From positions 25,210,839 through 25,274,838 of the forward strand of contig NC_065919.1 of the NCBI RefSeq assembly GCF_024586455.1: a stretch of DNA of 64,000 bases, read 5' to 3'. The translations under genes and the position numbers were made by a program. Under the pieces are notes generated by a model. It was given only the letters and a program-made list of their open reading frames with translations. It searched no databases and was not told the origin of the DNA. Below, piece by piece: positions 34,591 to 45,669 of this stretch; positions within the stretch are counted from its first letter, which is position 1, and each line of letters opens with the position of its first letter. Source of the DNA: Bactrocera neohumeralis. Lineage: Eukaryota; Arthropoda; Insecta; Diptera; Tephritidae.

Positions 34591-35875
34591 CCGGTGCTCT
34601 GTAATAATTAATAACAATTTATGGATCAGAGGTCCGGATCCTATATACTCTCCGAACCCACATAAATAAAATGAGGACACACGCCTCATTCTATGTGCAT
34701 CGCCTAACATATGAGATATGAAGAAATCAGTTTGCATCTTCTCTCAGGTTCAGTATGCCAAAAATATGACTCCGATGTCAATTCGAAATTCCTGTTCATA
34801 AGAATTCTAGATTACAGACACCTTCATAGCCAGTCGAAGTAGCTCAACTAACGACTCTCATTTTTATCCATGAGCTAATAGTACATACTAAATTATAAGT
34901 CCAAACGCTGAAAGCGTGCCAAACTTATGCTATGCACTGAAAGAGTCTGAAGTTAAATAACTTCCGCGCTTTCAATATTAACACTTTGTCCGCCTTGACG
35001 ACGTAATCTAATGCTTGCATGTGCTTCTAGAAGAGCGACCTAATAGAGATCTATAAAAACATAATATACTTCCGTTCATGGCTAAGAAGCGCCACACACG
35101 CGTTCTGCTGTCAAATTAATTAACAGTTAATGATGGTGCAAGCGCGCTTAACGATCTTGTGGCATGTGGCAAAACTAAATCCTTCCGAAAATCATTAAGA
35201 CTGGCAGGCGTTTGAGAGGAAGAATGAAATAAGGTGCAATTACAAAGGTGTGTAAGAGTAGACTTTGGTAGTAACTGGTTGAAGCGCTTGTGTAAGCGTC
35301 GGAAAAATATTGTTTAGCGTTATAATTAAACAAAGACCATGTTGCAACAAGTATAGAAATATAACGGAAGTTCAATTCAGCCGTTAAAAAGCACATTGAA
35401 CGCCAGTAGCCGAAGAGTATTAAACGTTTCGGTAACTTCATTTGCCCAACCGCTTGTGACCATGGTACTCTACCAAGAAGAAGAAGAGGAATAGAAGAAT
35501 AAAAACAGGGTTGTCATTAAGTGAGTGAGTACAACTGTTATCCACGGTTGACGTTTGCCATTACGATTATTTAAACTATACATATTTATTGTCTTTGGTG
35601 ACGTATACTCCTTTCGACTCTTGCTTACGTGCTTACGTAAGTGATGAGCCATCGGCCATGCATCTTAGTTGGTTTGCTCATCCGCTTCACTGACTTCTTC
35701 ATTTCGCCGTCATCAAACAAGTATTTATTCCACTCACTGTGTGCGTCGTTTGCAATTGAAGATGGACGATTAAAAATCGATTACCGCTTTGTTGTTTTTG
35801 CATAGACACGACTACTAACGTTTAGGCTTGCGCACTTGGTTCATATTGTACATAAATATATAGTACATATATGTA
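34591..35875. other. unassigned DNA
   Basis: No feature recognised. The 88-codon minus-strand frame at 35175-35441 has a hydrophobic middle but no family signature, no clear upstream context and no partner exon. Confidence 0.4.
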
Positions 35876-35901
35876 CATACATACATACATACATACATAC
35901 A
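35876..35901 (+). repeat. (TACA)n microsatellite
   Basis: Run of ACATACATACATACATACAT directly left of an R1-like reverse transcriptase relic. Confidence 0.85.
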
Positions 35902-36800
35902 GAGTTAAAGGTTCCGGACTACCTTATCCAAATTGTGGCAAGCTACTTTGCAAACAGAGTATTAGTATACGAAACAGAATGTGGACCTGTAACATATAAA
36001 ATTAAAGGCGGTGTTCCACAAAGATCAGTTCTCGGCCCTGTACTCTGGAACGTGATGTACAATGGTGTTCTGAGAGTCGCGATGCCAGATGCGGTAAATA
36101 TAGTAGGTCATGCGGACGACATTGCGGTCGTAGTTGTAGCGAAAACTCTGGACGAGGCGAGGAACAAGTGCGGTGAAAGTATCAGCAATATTGAAAAATG
36201 GATCGAGACCGCTGGCTTACAACCAGCTGCTCACTAAACGGAGGTTGTTTTGATGAGTAGTCGAAAAAAGGTGGAAACAATTGAGATATGTAGTGATGGG
36301 CATACCATAAAGTCAAGTCCACATCTAAAATATCTTGGAGTAAGCCTGGATCATAGACTTTCGTTTAAGCAGCACCTAATGGCCGCACACACCAAAGCGG
36401 CGAGGTCAGTGTCGGCAATAGCAAGAATAATGCCCAATATCCGAGACCCCAGACAACTAGTCAGAATGCTGCTGACAAGGTCAGTAGCTCCATCATTCTT
36501 TACGCGGCGCCAATTTGGATATCTGCTATTAATCATAGCTCATATATGAGAGGAGTTGCTTCGGTTCACAGACTGGCGTCATTGAGGATTTGCTGTGCAT
36601 TCAGAACAGTGTCGGATTATGCAATCGATGTTATATCGGGAAGACCGTGGATCCGCCACTGATATATATATACAGGGAAACAAGGTCTGTGGGCAAGGGG
36701 GTGCTTTAGGACGTATGCGCTTTATGACAATCGGACATAATTATTGGTACGGGCCAACAATATCTTTTCAAGATTTACACCCACCTTTGGCGTATCCATA
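35902..36800 (+). pseudogene. R1-like LINE reverse transcriptase relic
   Basis: The frame opens with ELKVPDYLIQIVASYFANR, then GGVPQRSVLGPVLWNVMYNG (RT motif with Q-G-S changed to Q-R-S), the active site GHADDIAVVVV (about 36108-36140; His where Phe/Tyr is usual, both Asp kept), KYLGVSLDHRLSF (about 36330-36370) and MMPNI-like MPNIRDPRQ. A single stop near 36237 (AAH*TEVV, Lys in relatives) interrupts this frame, and a frameshift near 36470 moves to SIILYAAPIWISA and LRICCAFRTVSDYAID. N-terminal endonuclease and ORF1 are missing. The right end runs into an A-rich tail (36800-36824). Confidence 0.9.
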
Positions 36801-36824
36801 AAAACAAAACAAAAAAAAAAAAAA

Positions 36825-37583
36825 CAAGTAAGGAAGGGCTAAGTTCGGGTGTCACCGAACATTTTATACTCTCGCATGATAAAGTGATAATCGAGATTTC
36901 ATTATCCGTCATTTACATATTTTTTTATTTTGCTGTAAAATTAATTAGATTAGTAGTTCCTGAGATATGGTTTTTGGTCCATAAGTGAGCGACGCTACGC
37001 CCATTTTCAATTTTCTGCCATTTCTTCCGTAAAATTTAGTTTTCAACATAACCTTTGTATGGGAGGTGGACGTGGTTATTATCCGATTTCTTCCATTTTT
37101 GAACTGTATATGGAAATGCCTGAAGGAAACGACTCTATAGAGTTTGGTTGACATAGCTATAGTAGTTTCCGAGATATGTACAAAAAACTTAGTAGGGGGC
37201 GGAGCCAAGCCCACTTTTCCAAAAAAATTACGTGCAAATATGCCCCTCCCTAATGCGATACTTTGTGCCAAATTTCACTTTAATATCTTTACTTATGGCT
37301 TAGTTATGACACTTTATAGATTTTCGGTTTTCGCCATTTTGTTGGCGTGGAAATACGTGTACTAAGTTTCATCATGATATCTCAATTTTTACTCAAGTTA
37401 CAGCTTGCACGGACGGACGGACAGACAGACATCCGGATTTCAACTCTACTCGTCACCCTGATCACTTTGGTATATATGTATAACCCTATATCTGACTCTT
37501 TTAGTTTTAGGACTTACAAACAACCGGTATGTGAACAAAACTATAATACTCTCCTTAGCAACTTTGTTGCGAGAGTATAAAAA
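36825..37583 (+). mobile_element. INE-B, full-length reference copy
   Basis: Starts AACAAGTAAGGAAGGGCTAA, followed by the hairpin GTTCGGGTGTCACCGAAC (about 36844-36861), then TTATACTCTCGC (about 36864-36876). The 3' part has the ACGGACGGACAGACAGACAT tract (about 37410-37430), ATCCGGATTTCAACT, a GCAACTTTGTTGC hairpin and GCGAGAGTATAA at about 37570-37581, the inverse of the left box. Its left end sits in the A-rich tail of the R1-like relic. It has no coding capacity. Confidence 0.82.
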
Positions 37584-37864
37584 CGTATGTACGTATAGGG
37601 CAACAGTTACACCATCAGTTGGAAAAGAAAACAGGCTAATAAATAATGCACTCCAGCAGTCTGCTGAGCGCGAAAGAGGTGATGTGATCCCTGTTCACGT
37701 AGATGGAACCTAGGGCCTTTAGCCTGCTTGTGTAAATTTTTGCTCCAAAATCAGGTGTTTTGGGGTTTCCTGTTCCATGTCGCAGAATCAGCAGTTTGCG
37801 CAAGAGACTATGGCCATGTTGAACAAGTGCTTCGGCCTGCAATTTGTATAGACGCGCGCCAAGA
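37584..37864. other. unassigned DNA
   Basis: Nothing recognised. A 68-codon minus frame (37636-37842) has no family signature. Confidence 0.35.
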
Positions 37865-38085
37865 GAATTATTGAATGAATCTCAACTGAATTTGCTGCTT
37901 CCAGAAAAGTATCTATTATATAAATTTAATCTAGCCAGATTCAAAGGCGTACGTGTAACAGTATATGGATAGCGGCATAAAAGTCTATTAATAAATTTAA
38001 TCGACGATTTGTGGATATGAAGCTCAAATAATGTGATCTTGAAGCAGAAGAAAAAGTCAAAAAACTAATATCTACAAGTGGCAAA
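37865..38085 (+). pseudogene. hAT scrap related to the relic at 24.4 kb
   Basis: GAATTATTGAATGAATCTCA, TGAATTTGCTGCTTCCAGAA and AGATTCAAAGGCGT align in order with 24566-24690, and GAAGCTCAAAT, GATCTTG and CAGAAG...AAAAGTCA align with 24714-24785. It ends where the satellite array begins. Too short to keep any domain. Confidence 0.7.
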
Positions 38086-38098
38086 AACACCGATAAAT

Positions 38099-40179
38099 TG
38101 GTATACCGATATTATAATAATACACAGCATATAGTGTTGGTATACCAATAATAATATGTATATAAGGTCATGCGACCATAAAATATGGTATATTGCGGGT
38201 ATACCATATCAATATGGTATATAAAGTGTTGGTATACCATAATAATATGGTATATAGTGTTGGTATACCATAATAATATGGTATATAGTGTGGGTATACC
38301 ATATCAATATGGTATATAGTGTTGGTATACCGTAATAATATGGTATATAGTGCGGGTATACCATATTAATATGGTATATAGTGTCGGTATACCATAATAA
38401 TGTGGTATATAGTGCGGGTATACCATATTAATATGGTATATAGTGCGGGTATACCATATCAATATGGTATATAGTGTATATAGTGTTGGTATACCATAAT
38501 AATATGGTATATAGTGCGGGTATACCATATTAATATGGTATATAGTGTTGGTATACCATAATAATATGGTATATAGTGTTGGTATACCGTAATAATATGG
38601 TATATAGTGCGGGTATACCATATCAATGTGGTATATAGTGTCGGTATACCATAATAATATGGTATATAGTGCGGGTATACCATATCAATATGGTATATAG
38701 TGTTGGTATACCATAATAATATGGTATATAGTGCGGGTATACCATATCAATATGGTATATAGTGTTGGTATACCATAATAATATGGTATATAGTGCGGGT
38801 ATACCATAATAATGTGGTATATAGTGCGGGTATACCATAATAATGTGGTATATAGTGTCGGTATACCATAATAATGTGGTATATAGTGCGGGTATACCAT
38901 ATTAATATGGTATATAGTGTTGGTATACCGTAATAATATGGTATATAGTGCGGGTATACCATATCAATATGGTATATAGTGTTGGTATACCATAATAATA
39001 TGGTATATAGTGCGGGTATACCATATTAATATGGTATATAGTGTTGGTATACCATAATAATATGGTATCTAGTGCGGGTATACCATAATAATGTGGTATA
39101 TAGTGCGGGTATACCATAATAATGTGGTATATAGTGCGGGTATACCATAATAATGTGGTATATAGTGCGGGTATACCATAATAATGTGGTATATAGTGCG
39201 GGTATACCATATCAATATGGTATATAGGTATATAGTGTCGGTATACCATAATAATGTGGTATATAGTGCGGGTATACCATATTAATATGGTATATAGTGT
39301 TGGTATACCATAATAATATGGTATATAGTGCGGGTATACCATATTAATATGGTATATAGTGCGGGTATACCATATTAATATGGTATATAGTGTTGGTATA
39401 CCATAATAATATGGTATATAGTGCGGGTATACCATATCAATGTGGTATATAGTGTTGGTATACCATATCAATGTGGTATATAGTGTCGGTATACCTTAAT
39501 AATGTGGTATATAGTGCGGGTATACCATATTAATGTGGTATATAGTGCGGGTATACCATATCAATATGGTATATAGTGTTGGTATACCATAATAATGTGG
39601 TATATAGTGTTGGTATACAGTAATATGGTATATAGTGCGGGTATGCCATATTAATATGGTATATGGTGCGGGTATACCATATCAATATGGTATATAGTGC
39701 GGGTATACCATAATAATATGGTATATAGTGTTGGTATACCGTAATAATATGGTATATAGTGGGGGTATACCATATCAATATGGTATATAGTGTTGGTATA
39801 CCATAATAATATGGTATATAGTGCGGGTATACCATATTAATATGGTATATAGTGCGGGTATACCATATTAATATGGTATATAGTAGGTATATAGTGTTGG
39901 TATACCATAATAATGTGGTATATAGTGCGGGTATACCATATCAATATGGTATATAGTGTTGGTATACCATAATAATATGGTATATAGTGCGGGTATACCA
40001 TAATAATGTGGTATATAGTGCGGGTATACCATATTAATATGGTATATAGTGTTGGTATACCGTAATAATATGGTATATAGTGGGGGTAACCCATATCAAT
40101 ATGGTATATAGTGGGAGTAACCCATATCAATATGGTTTACAGTGTTGGTATACCATATTAATATGGTATATAGTGTTGG
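38099..40179 (+). repeat. satellite array, 31-bp monomers in 62-bp dimers
   Basis: About 66 tandem monomers of 31 bp. Each has GTGTTGGTATACC or GTGCGGGTATACC, an 8-bp AT block (ATAATAAT, ATATCAAT or ATATTAAT) and ATGGTATATA or GTGGTATATA. The GTGTT and GTGCG types alternate over much of the array, giving a 62-bp higher-order period, with runs of one type near 39070-39200. Nearly every unit is a dyad: TATACCATATCAATATGGTA with A following is an almost perfect hairpin, and GGTATACC is a palindrome. Three small slips interrupt the register (about 38473, 39226, 39885). Edges are more degenerate (38099-38200). Left flank is a hAT scrap, right flank a LINE-alpha 5' end. Confidence 0.95.
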
Positions 40180-40678
40180 AAGATGGAGTCATGTGTAGAA
40201 GTTCACGCAAGTGAGGAAAGTTCTCTGGTCGCCATTCACTTGGGAGTGGCCAGAAACGATTCTTTTACACATGGCTCAAACAGCTCACTACTTCCGGTCT
40301 TTGACCAAGTATCCTCTGGGTAGCCTAAGGACATCCGTTCGAAGGCGAGCTAAAGTGAGAAGGCGAAACATCCCCTACCTAAGGTTGTGCGCTGGGTTCG
40401 GGACCCGGCACGTAAAAATCAGTACCAATGAAAAAGACAAAACAGCCTCGGATGAGAGACCCCTCTTTTGATGACGACCATGGCAAACGAAATAAGGACT
40501 ACGATATAAGGGCATGCACCTAGAATGTCCGGACCCTTAATTGGGAAGGTGCCGCTGCCCAGCTGGTTGATGTCCTCGCGAAAATAAAGGCTGACATCAC
40601 CGCCGTCCAAGAAATGCGATGGACGGGGTAAGGACAGAGACGAGTAGGTCCTTGTGACATTACAACTTTGCAAGAATA
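40180..40678 (+). pseudogene. LINE-alpha 5' end: leader and start of the endonuclease domain
   Basis: The leader GAGTCATGTGTAGAAGTTCA and GGGAGTGGCCAGAAACGATT matches, inverted, the segment at 58496-58595. From about 40500 the frame reads NVRTLNWEGAAAQLVDVLAK, then IKADITAVQEMRWTG (about 40558-40630), the start of an APE-type endonuclease (T-W-N-V-R-T-L and the V-Q-E-M-R-W block with its catalytic Glu). A stop replaces the Trp position just before NVRT and another follows RWTG. The element is cut off near 40678. This, with the RT fragments elsewhere, shows that LINE-alpha is an endonuclease plus RT element. Confidence 0.82.
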
Positions 40679-40684
40679 ATGCCT

Positions 40685-41110
40685 TTAGTGTGTGCCTCCT
40701 TATGACTAAAAATCGTTAAAATGCACTAAAAACTGTTTAAACCCCTAGGTGCCGAATATTGACTTTAGATCGAAAATGTGGGTGATCGAAAATGTGGATC
40801 CTTCCTTTATATTGGTCTGTCAAAAATTTGTCGAATCGGATCAATACTTCCCATAGAACCTTATATCTAATATACAAAATTTCAAACCTCGGCGTGACTT
40901 TGTATCGCATATTTCGGCCAATATGTGAGTTATCCCTATGAAAACAAGAGAGCGTGATTTACTTAAAACATTGTATCTTCGTGACCAAAATAGATGCATT
41001 TGAGCGAAAACTTGGCCTAGCCCCTATATAACTAATATTTTCGAACATGCAAGTGTTTGCAGGAGTATAAAATGTTCGGTTTCACCCGAGCTTAGCTCTT
41101 CCTTACTTGT
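40685..41110 (-). mobile_element. INE-B copy, hairpin end preserved
   Basis: Ends on the right with TATAAAATGTTCGGTTTCAC, CCGAGCTTAGC and TCTTCCTTACTTGTTA, the inverse of the INE-B 5' terminus (AACAAGTAAGGA, hairpin, TTATACTC). The interior matches CACGCTCTCTTG, CTCACATATTGGC and CGATACAAAGTCA-like blocks of the copy at 17585-18585. The far end with the microsatellite is missing, cut at about 40685 next to the LINE-alpha fragment. Confidence 0.72.
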
Positions 41111-41264
41111 TAGCATTAAATTTTATTATATTCAGTGTGCTTTATTTTGCTTATATATTTTACTTAATGACCGATTTAATGCCTTTTACATATGTTAGGA
41201 GTATGGAACTATCAGAACTATTGATATTTTTAGACAGTTTAGTACCATGTTAATAAAAACACCC

Positions 41265-42140
41265 TCTATTTGCTCTGATTTTCATTAAGATAGCACACAT
41301 ATGTATTACATATTGAGCGATATTTTCTGTAAAAAATTTGCCATAGGAACTGGGTTCCATATATTCGGTACCTGCGTGCTTGAAAAATGATTCAATTTAA
41401 CATAGCATACCTTAAAGGCACAATTAGAGTGAAGATAAGATTGTAAAAGCTTTGTTTATGGATCAGATGGAATTAAATTTTTTTTTTATGGGAAGTAGGG
41501 TGTTTATGGTCAGATATTTCCACATTCACACAGCAATTTTGGCTTGCCAGAATAATGTTGTGAACCGAATTTTGTTGAAATAGGTAGGTTTTGAGGTATG
41601 GCATTTCATCTAAATGCACATCTATTGTGCATTTTTTTACAATGACCTTTACGTGCCTTTCTGTAGCAACTTGGCTATGAAATTCTGAAGTATTTATTTT
41701 GTGTAGTTTTTCTTTTAGTAGTTTTCAATATTACCCTTATATGGTGACTGGGTGACTGGATGACTGGGTAGGATTATCAGCTGATGTTACCTATTTGAAC
41801 ACTACCGGAGGAAATGGTCCTGAGCGAACTTGAGTGATATAGCGTAGTGGTTTTTGAGATAATGGCAAGTTTCCGAACCACAAATGGTCTATCTTAATGC
41901 CATTGATTAGAAGCTTAGTTATAGCTTTTTATACGCTTCCGATTAATAACATTTTGTGGGCGTGGCAATAGTCAGATTATGCTCATCTCACAAATGGGCC
42001 TTCTTATGGTGCTATGGAGCATACATTTTAGTTGGAGAGACAATCACTAGGATATTAGCTCGTAGCGTCATCCCGATGATTTATGTATATACATATATGT
42101 ATGTATATAACTCTATATCAATTTGAAAATTTGAAATGTT
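41265..42140 (+). mobile_element. INE-B copy, decayed
   Basis: CTCTATTTGCTCTGATTTTC and ATTAAGATAGCACACATATG then TATTACATATTGAGCGATAT correspond to the same blocks at 17589-17640. GTGGGCGTGGCAATAGTC near 41956 corresponds to GTGGGCGTGGCAGTGGTC near 18329. The microsatellite is reduced to almost nothing, and both ends are lost. Confidence 0.55.
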
Positions 42141-44078
42141 ATACTTTATAGCGATAGGTTGCACGAGTACGAGCGAAAAGAGTGTTAATTTTCCAAGGTG
42201 GATCAACGAATCATGTATACTTCCTTTCTTTTTTATTTGCCAATCAAAAGCAATATGTCCAATTAAACAGCCACCGGGTGACTTGCCACAGTTGCCACAA
42301 CTGTCCATCAGTTCGACTGTCCTCGGTTAGCGGCTGTCAACTTGGCCACTGGACACGTTTGTCAATTTTCGCGCCTAATCACATAAAAGCAAATAACAAG
42401 CAAATTAAAAAATATTGAAAATAAATGTAAAAGTGTATTTGTTGCATTTGAAGGATTTATTGGACAGCTGTCAATAGCAGTTGCTACTAAGTACGCTTTG
42501 TGTGCATGTGTGTGGGTATACGGCACCTGCTGACGCAATGAAAGCCTTGAGACAATGCGCGCCCACACCACTTCCGGTGTAGACTTTTTAATCGCCGATT
42601 CTCTTAGCCGTCGCCGACGAGTTTTTCCGCCATTGCACCCGTTGTTCGCAATTGCGCCGCTCAATGTCATTGCCACAGCGACTTCTGCCGCTTGCGCCGC
42701 AGCGACCGCCGCCCAAAGCCTGCCACTGCTGTTATTAATACCCTCCTTTTACGGTTAAATGCCTTTTAAGCGTGCATTTACGAGTCTATGTCTTAATATG
42801 TCAGTCTTATGTGCATGTGCGTGTGTGCGTGTGTGCGTTTGTTCATAAGGCTCCAACCATTATACAGCAGTAGTAAATATACTTCCAGCCAACCCGGCTG
42901 CGCTGACTTAGTCTGCTCTAAATGGCTTTTATTGATTGAAAATTATAGCAATTCGCATTCGCGCTTGGAGGTGCCACAGAATTGGCATTTCAGCACCTTG
43001 TTGTACTTTTTTCCTTGCGCTTTTGTTGCTGTGATTGGGGTGTTTTTCTCCCTACATTTGCTGTTGCTTGTCTCTGCTTCCACTTTTGTGTTGGCACCTG
43101 CTTGGCACACTTCAATCATTAGAAGCATTTGCACAGTTTTGGTATCTACCACTTTTCCGCCTCCTCCAACGACGAGTGACGACTCGCGACGGCCGGCATA
43201 CTGTCTGCTGAAACACCCATGTTTAGCATTCGGCTGTTGACACTTCGCGATTATATTTGGTTACTAGTAATATATCGAGTTTGATGTTCTCTCGTTTGGT
43301 CCGATCGTCGGTGTTCCCATGTGTATGGCCGCGCGTGATTGAATGTTTTTTTGTTTCATAAAGACTGCAAGCTGCGTGTTGCAAGTTCATTATTGGAATT
43401 ATAAATTCTTGAAATTATTGAAATATTTATTAAGTGTCGAGTTTTTGCAGAATATGATTAAAATTATTATTTATGACTCACACGTGAAATGTTCATAACT
43501 GGTTACAACTTCCTTTCTAGCGAACAACAATCGACTTCCTTAATTCAATTAACGTTGACATGTTGTATGAATCGATCATAGAAGGGAAAAAAGAAATATT
43601 TAGACACGCACAAAGAAAATACGGCATCCTTAACAGAGACTGTAAAACGAGTCTGACGGTAAGTCATAAATTAACCTGATTAGATGAATTGTGTAGACTA
43701 TTACACTTGGAAAGATCGAAAGTTCTTAACAAATTCCAATAAATTTATTCAAACTGTTCAAAACTTCCAAAATATTAAGCACTATTATTTTTAATGATTC
43801 GGCAGCAACCTTACAAATACTATCCAACTATCCGACAGCAAGGTTGGAACTGGACAAACAATTTACGCGTTGCTTGGCTAGTATTTCGACTTTTAGGCTT
43901 AGGCTGTTTCGTCAAAATTTAACCATTGTTTCGGATACACATGGTAACATAATACACACCAAAAATAGTTTTGTAAGAAATTTACTGTTAACAAAAATGA
44001 TAGCTTATCAATTTTAATGAAGTTGAGTGTTTACGAGGTATTCCTCAATGCATATCATATATATGTATACATATATTA
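42141..44078. other. host-like DNA, then AT-rich DNA
   Basis: 42140-43300 is GC-balanced, with GCCGC-rich and TTGTTGCTG-type stretches and a (GTGTGC)n tract near 42813-42838. Its open frames (for example 42809-43240, 143 codons) show biased Cys/Val/Leu composition and no domain. 43300-44078 is AT-rich with nothing recognised. Confidence 0.4.
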
Positions 44079-44915
44079 GAGTGATTCAAAAAAAAAAAAA
44101 AATAGGTTCCTAGACACCTCAAAGAAAGCCCCTCCAAACAGTTTTTAATTGTAACGGGAAGGTCCTCCGACATACAGTTTCTTATTTTTTCTTATTATCA
44201 GATAGAAAAATTTATATCTCGCTTCCAACTACTTGAAAAAATATCCTGTTCCTTAGATTTTGTAGGAAATTGAATGCTCTACAAAAAAGGTTACCTATGA
44301 TTTCTTCGTAAGCCCAACCGTTTGAAAGATATTTACGGTTGAAGTTTGATTATTTTTTCGAAAATTTTTTATTTCTTATGAATTTTATAACTCAATGAAA
44401 ATTATTATGAATGATGAAACTCATGGTTTTGTAGGAAATTTACTGCTCTATAAAAATGGTCTCTCATAATTTTTCGATTATATTTACAGATATATCAAAC
44501 ATCAATGCTATGTAATATAAAAAAAAATTTTTTTTTCGTTTGGTACTTTTAAAAATAGGTTCCTAGACACCTCTAAGAAAGCCTATAAGTTTCATCATTC
44601 ATAATAATTTTTTTTCATTGAGTTATAAATTTCATAAGAAATACAAAATTTTCCCAAAAATAATCAAATTTCAACCGTTAATATCTTTTTTGGGTTTAAA
44701 AAAATCATAACCTAAAAATCTAAACAAATCAAGTAGTTGCAAGCGAGATATAAATTTTTCTATCTGATAATAAGAAAAAATAGAAAACTGTATGTACGAG
44801 GACCTTCCCGTTACAATTAAAAACTCATGTTTGGAGGGGCTTTCTTAGAGGTGTCTAAGAACCTATTTTTCCGAGTACCAAACGAAAAAAAAAAATTTTT
44901 TTTTCTGAATCACTC
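44079..44915. mobile_element. 837-bp foldback element with TA target duplication
   Basis: TA at 44077-44078 and 44916-44917. The left end GAGTGATTCAAAAAAAAA pairs with the right end TTTTTTCTGAATCACTC. The left arm (44079 to about 44420) and the right arm (about 44576 to 44915) are inverse copies over about 340 bp, including AGGTTCCTAGACACCTC, GGAAGGTCCTC, TTATTATCAGATAGAAAAAT, TATATCTCGCTT and CAACTACTTG. Near 44515-44575 the hinge carries a third copy of the terminal sequence (TTTGGTACTT, AGGTTCCTAGACACCTCTAA) in the left-arm orientation. No coding capacity. TA duplication and size suggest a Tc1/mariner-type foldback MITE. Confidence 0.88.
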
Positions 44916-44917
44916 TA

Positions 44918-45665
44918 GTATATATGTATGTATATAATAAAATCGGACTATAACCTGCCCACTTCTCATATATCGGCTCTTTTAATAACTAACAAGCCAA
45001 ATCAATATACAAATGTGTCAGAAACATAAAATATAGACCATGTATAACCAAAAACTATCGATATCGAATTAGAACTATTACCGAATTTAGGGACACCAGT
45101 TCCTACTGATAACTTTTTATCGAAAACAATGGTCAATCTGTGTAAAAACTGAGAGGGAATCCTTATCTGACAATTATATGTCTGGTGGCCATAAATGGGT
45201 TGATCAGAACAATAATTTCCTTAGTCCCCATTTACCCAATAAAAACAATTTGACTTTATACTGCAAATATAACCAATATGCGAGTTATGTTAATGAGATC
45301 GAATAAAATCGGCTGAAAACTTGCTCTTGTCTCATATACACTGCTATCCCACATATTGTGGTGATAGTATATGAGGTACTTTAATGGAACTCAGAGATCT
45401 TCTTTTTCTGTTAGTAATAACTGGTAGTGGCAAAAATAAATAAAAGCGGTTTAATACTACTCATACGTATATCTCTCATATACGTAATACTTTCAAACTT
45501 CCTGTTGGCTTCATACCGGATATATAATGTAATGTAAAATATCTAACTAAAATCAATTGAACGGATAATAATAGCTTAATGCCGAAAATATGTAATAATG
45601 GTCTACGAATTACAGTATAATCCATTTTGAGGTTCACTACTTTTTTAAAGAAAAAACGGAATGCT
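44918..45665. other. unassigned AT-rich DNA
   Basis: No gene recognised. Phrases such as CCAATATGCGAGTTATGTTA (about 45275) recall the INE-B interior, but the match is too short to annotate. Confidence 0.4.
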
Positions 45666-45669
45666 TACT

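Noticed and set aside
38304..40130. Long minus-strand open frames with a repeating Tyr/Ile/Pro/Trp-rich peptide in the satellite
   Set aside because: The monomer is 31 bp (not a multiple of three) and poor in stops on the minus strand, so frames stay open by composition. Frame starts recur every 62 bp in step with the repeat. Not a repeat protein gene.
38100..40179. CRISPR-like array
   Set aside because: Repeat units are contiguous 31-mers without unique spacers, in a eukaryotic context.
42809..43240. 143-codon plus frame beginning MCMCVCACV
   Set aside because: Starts in a GTGTGC repeat. Composition is repeat-driven, with no domain or splice context.
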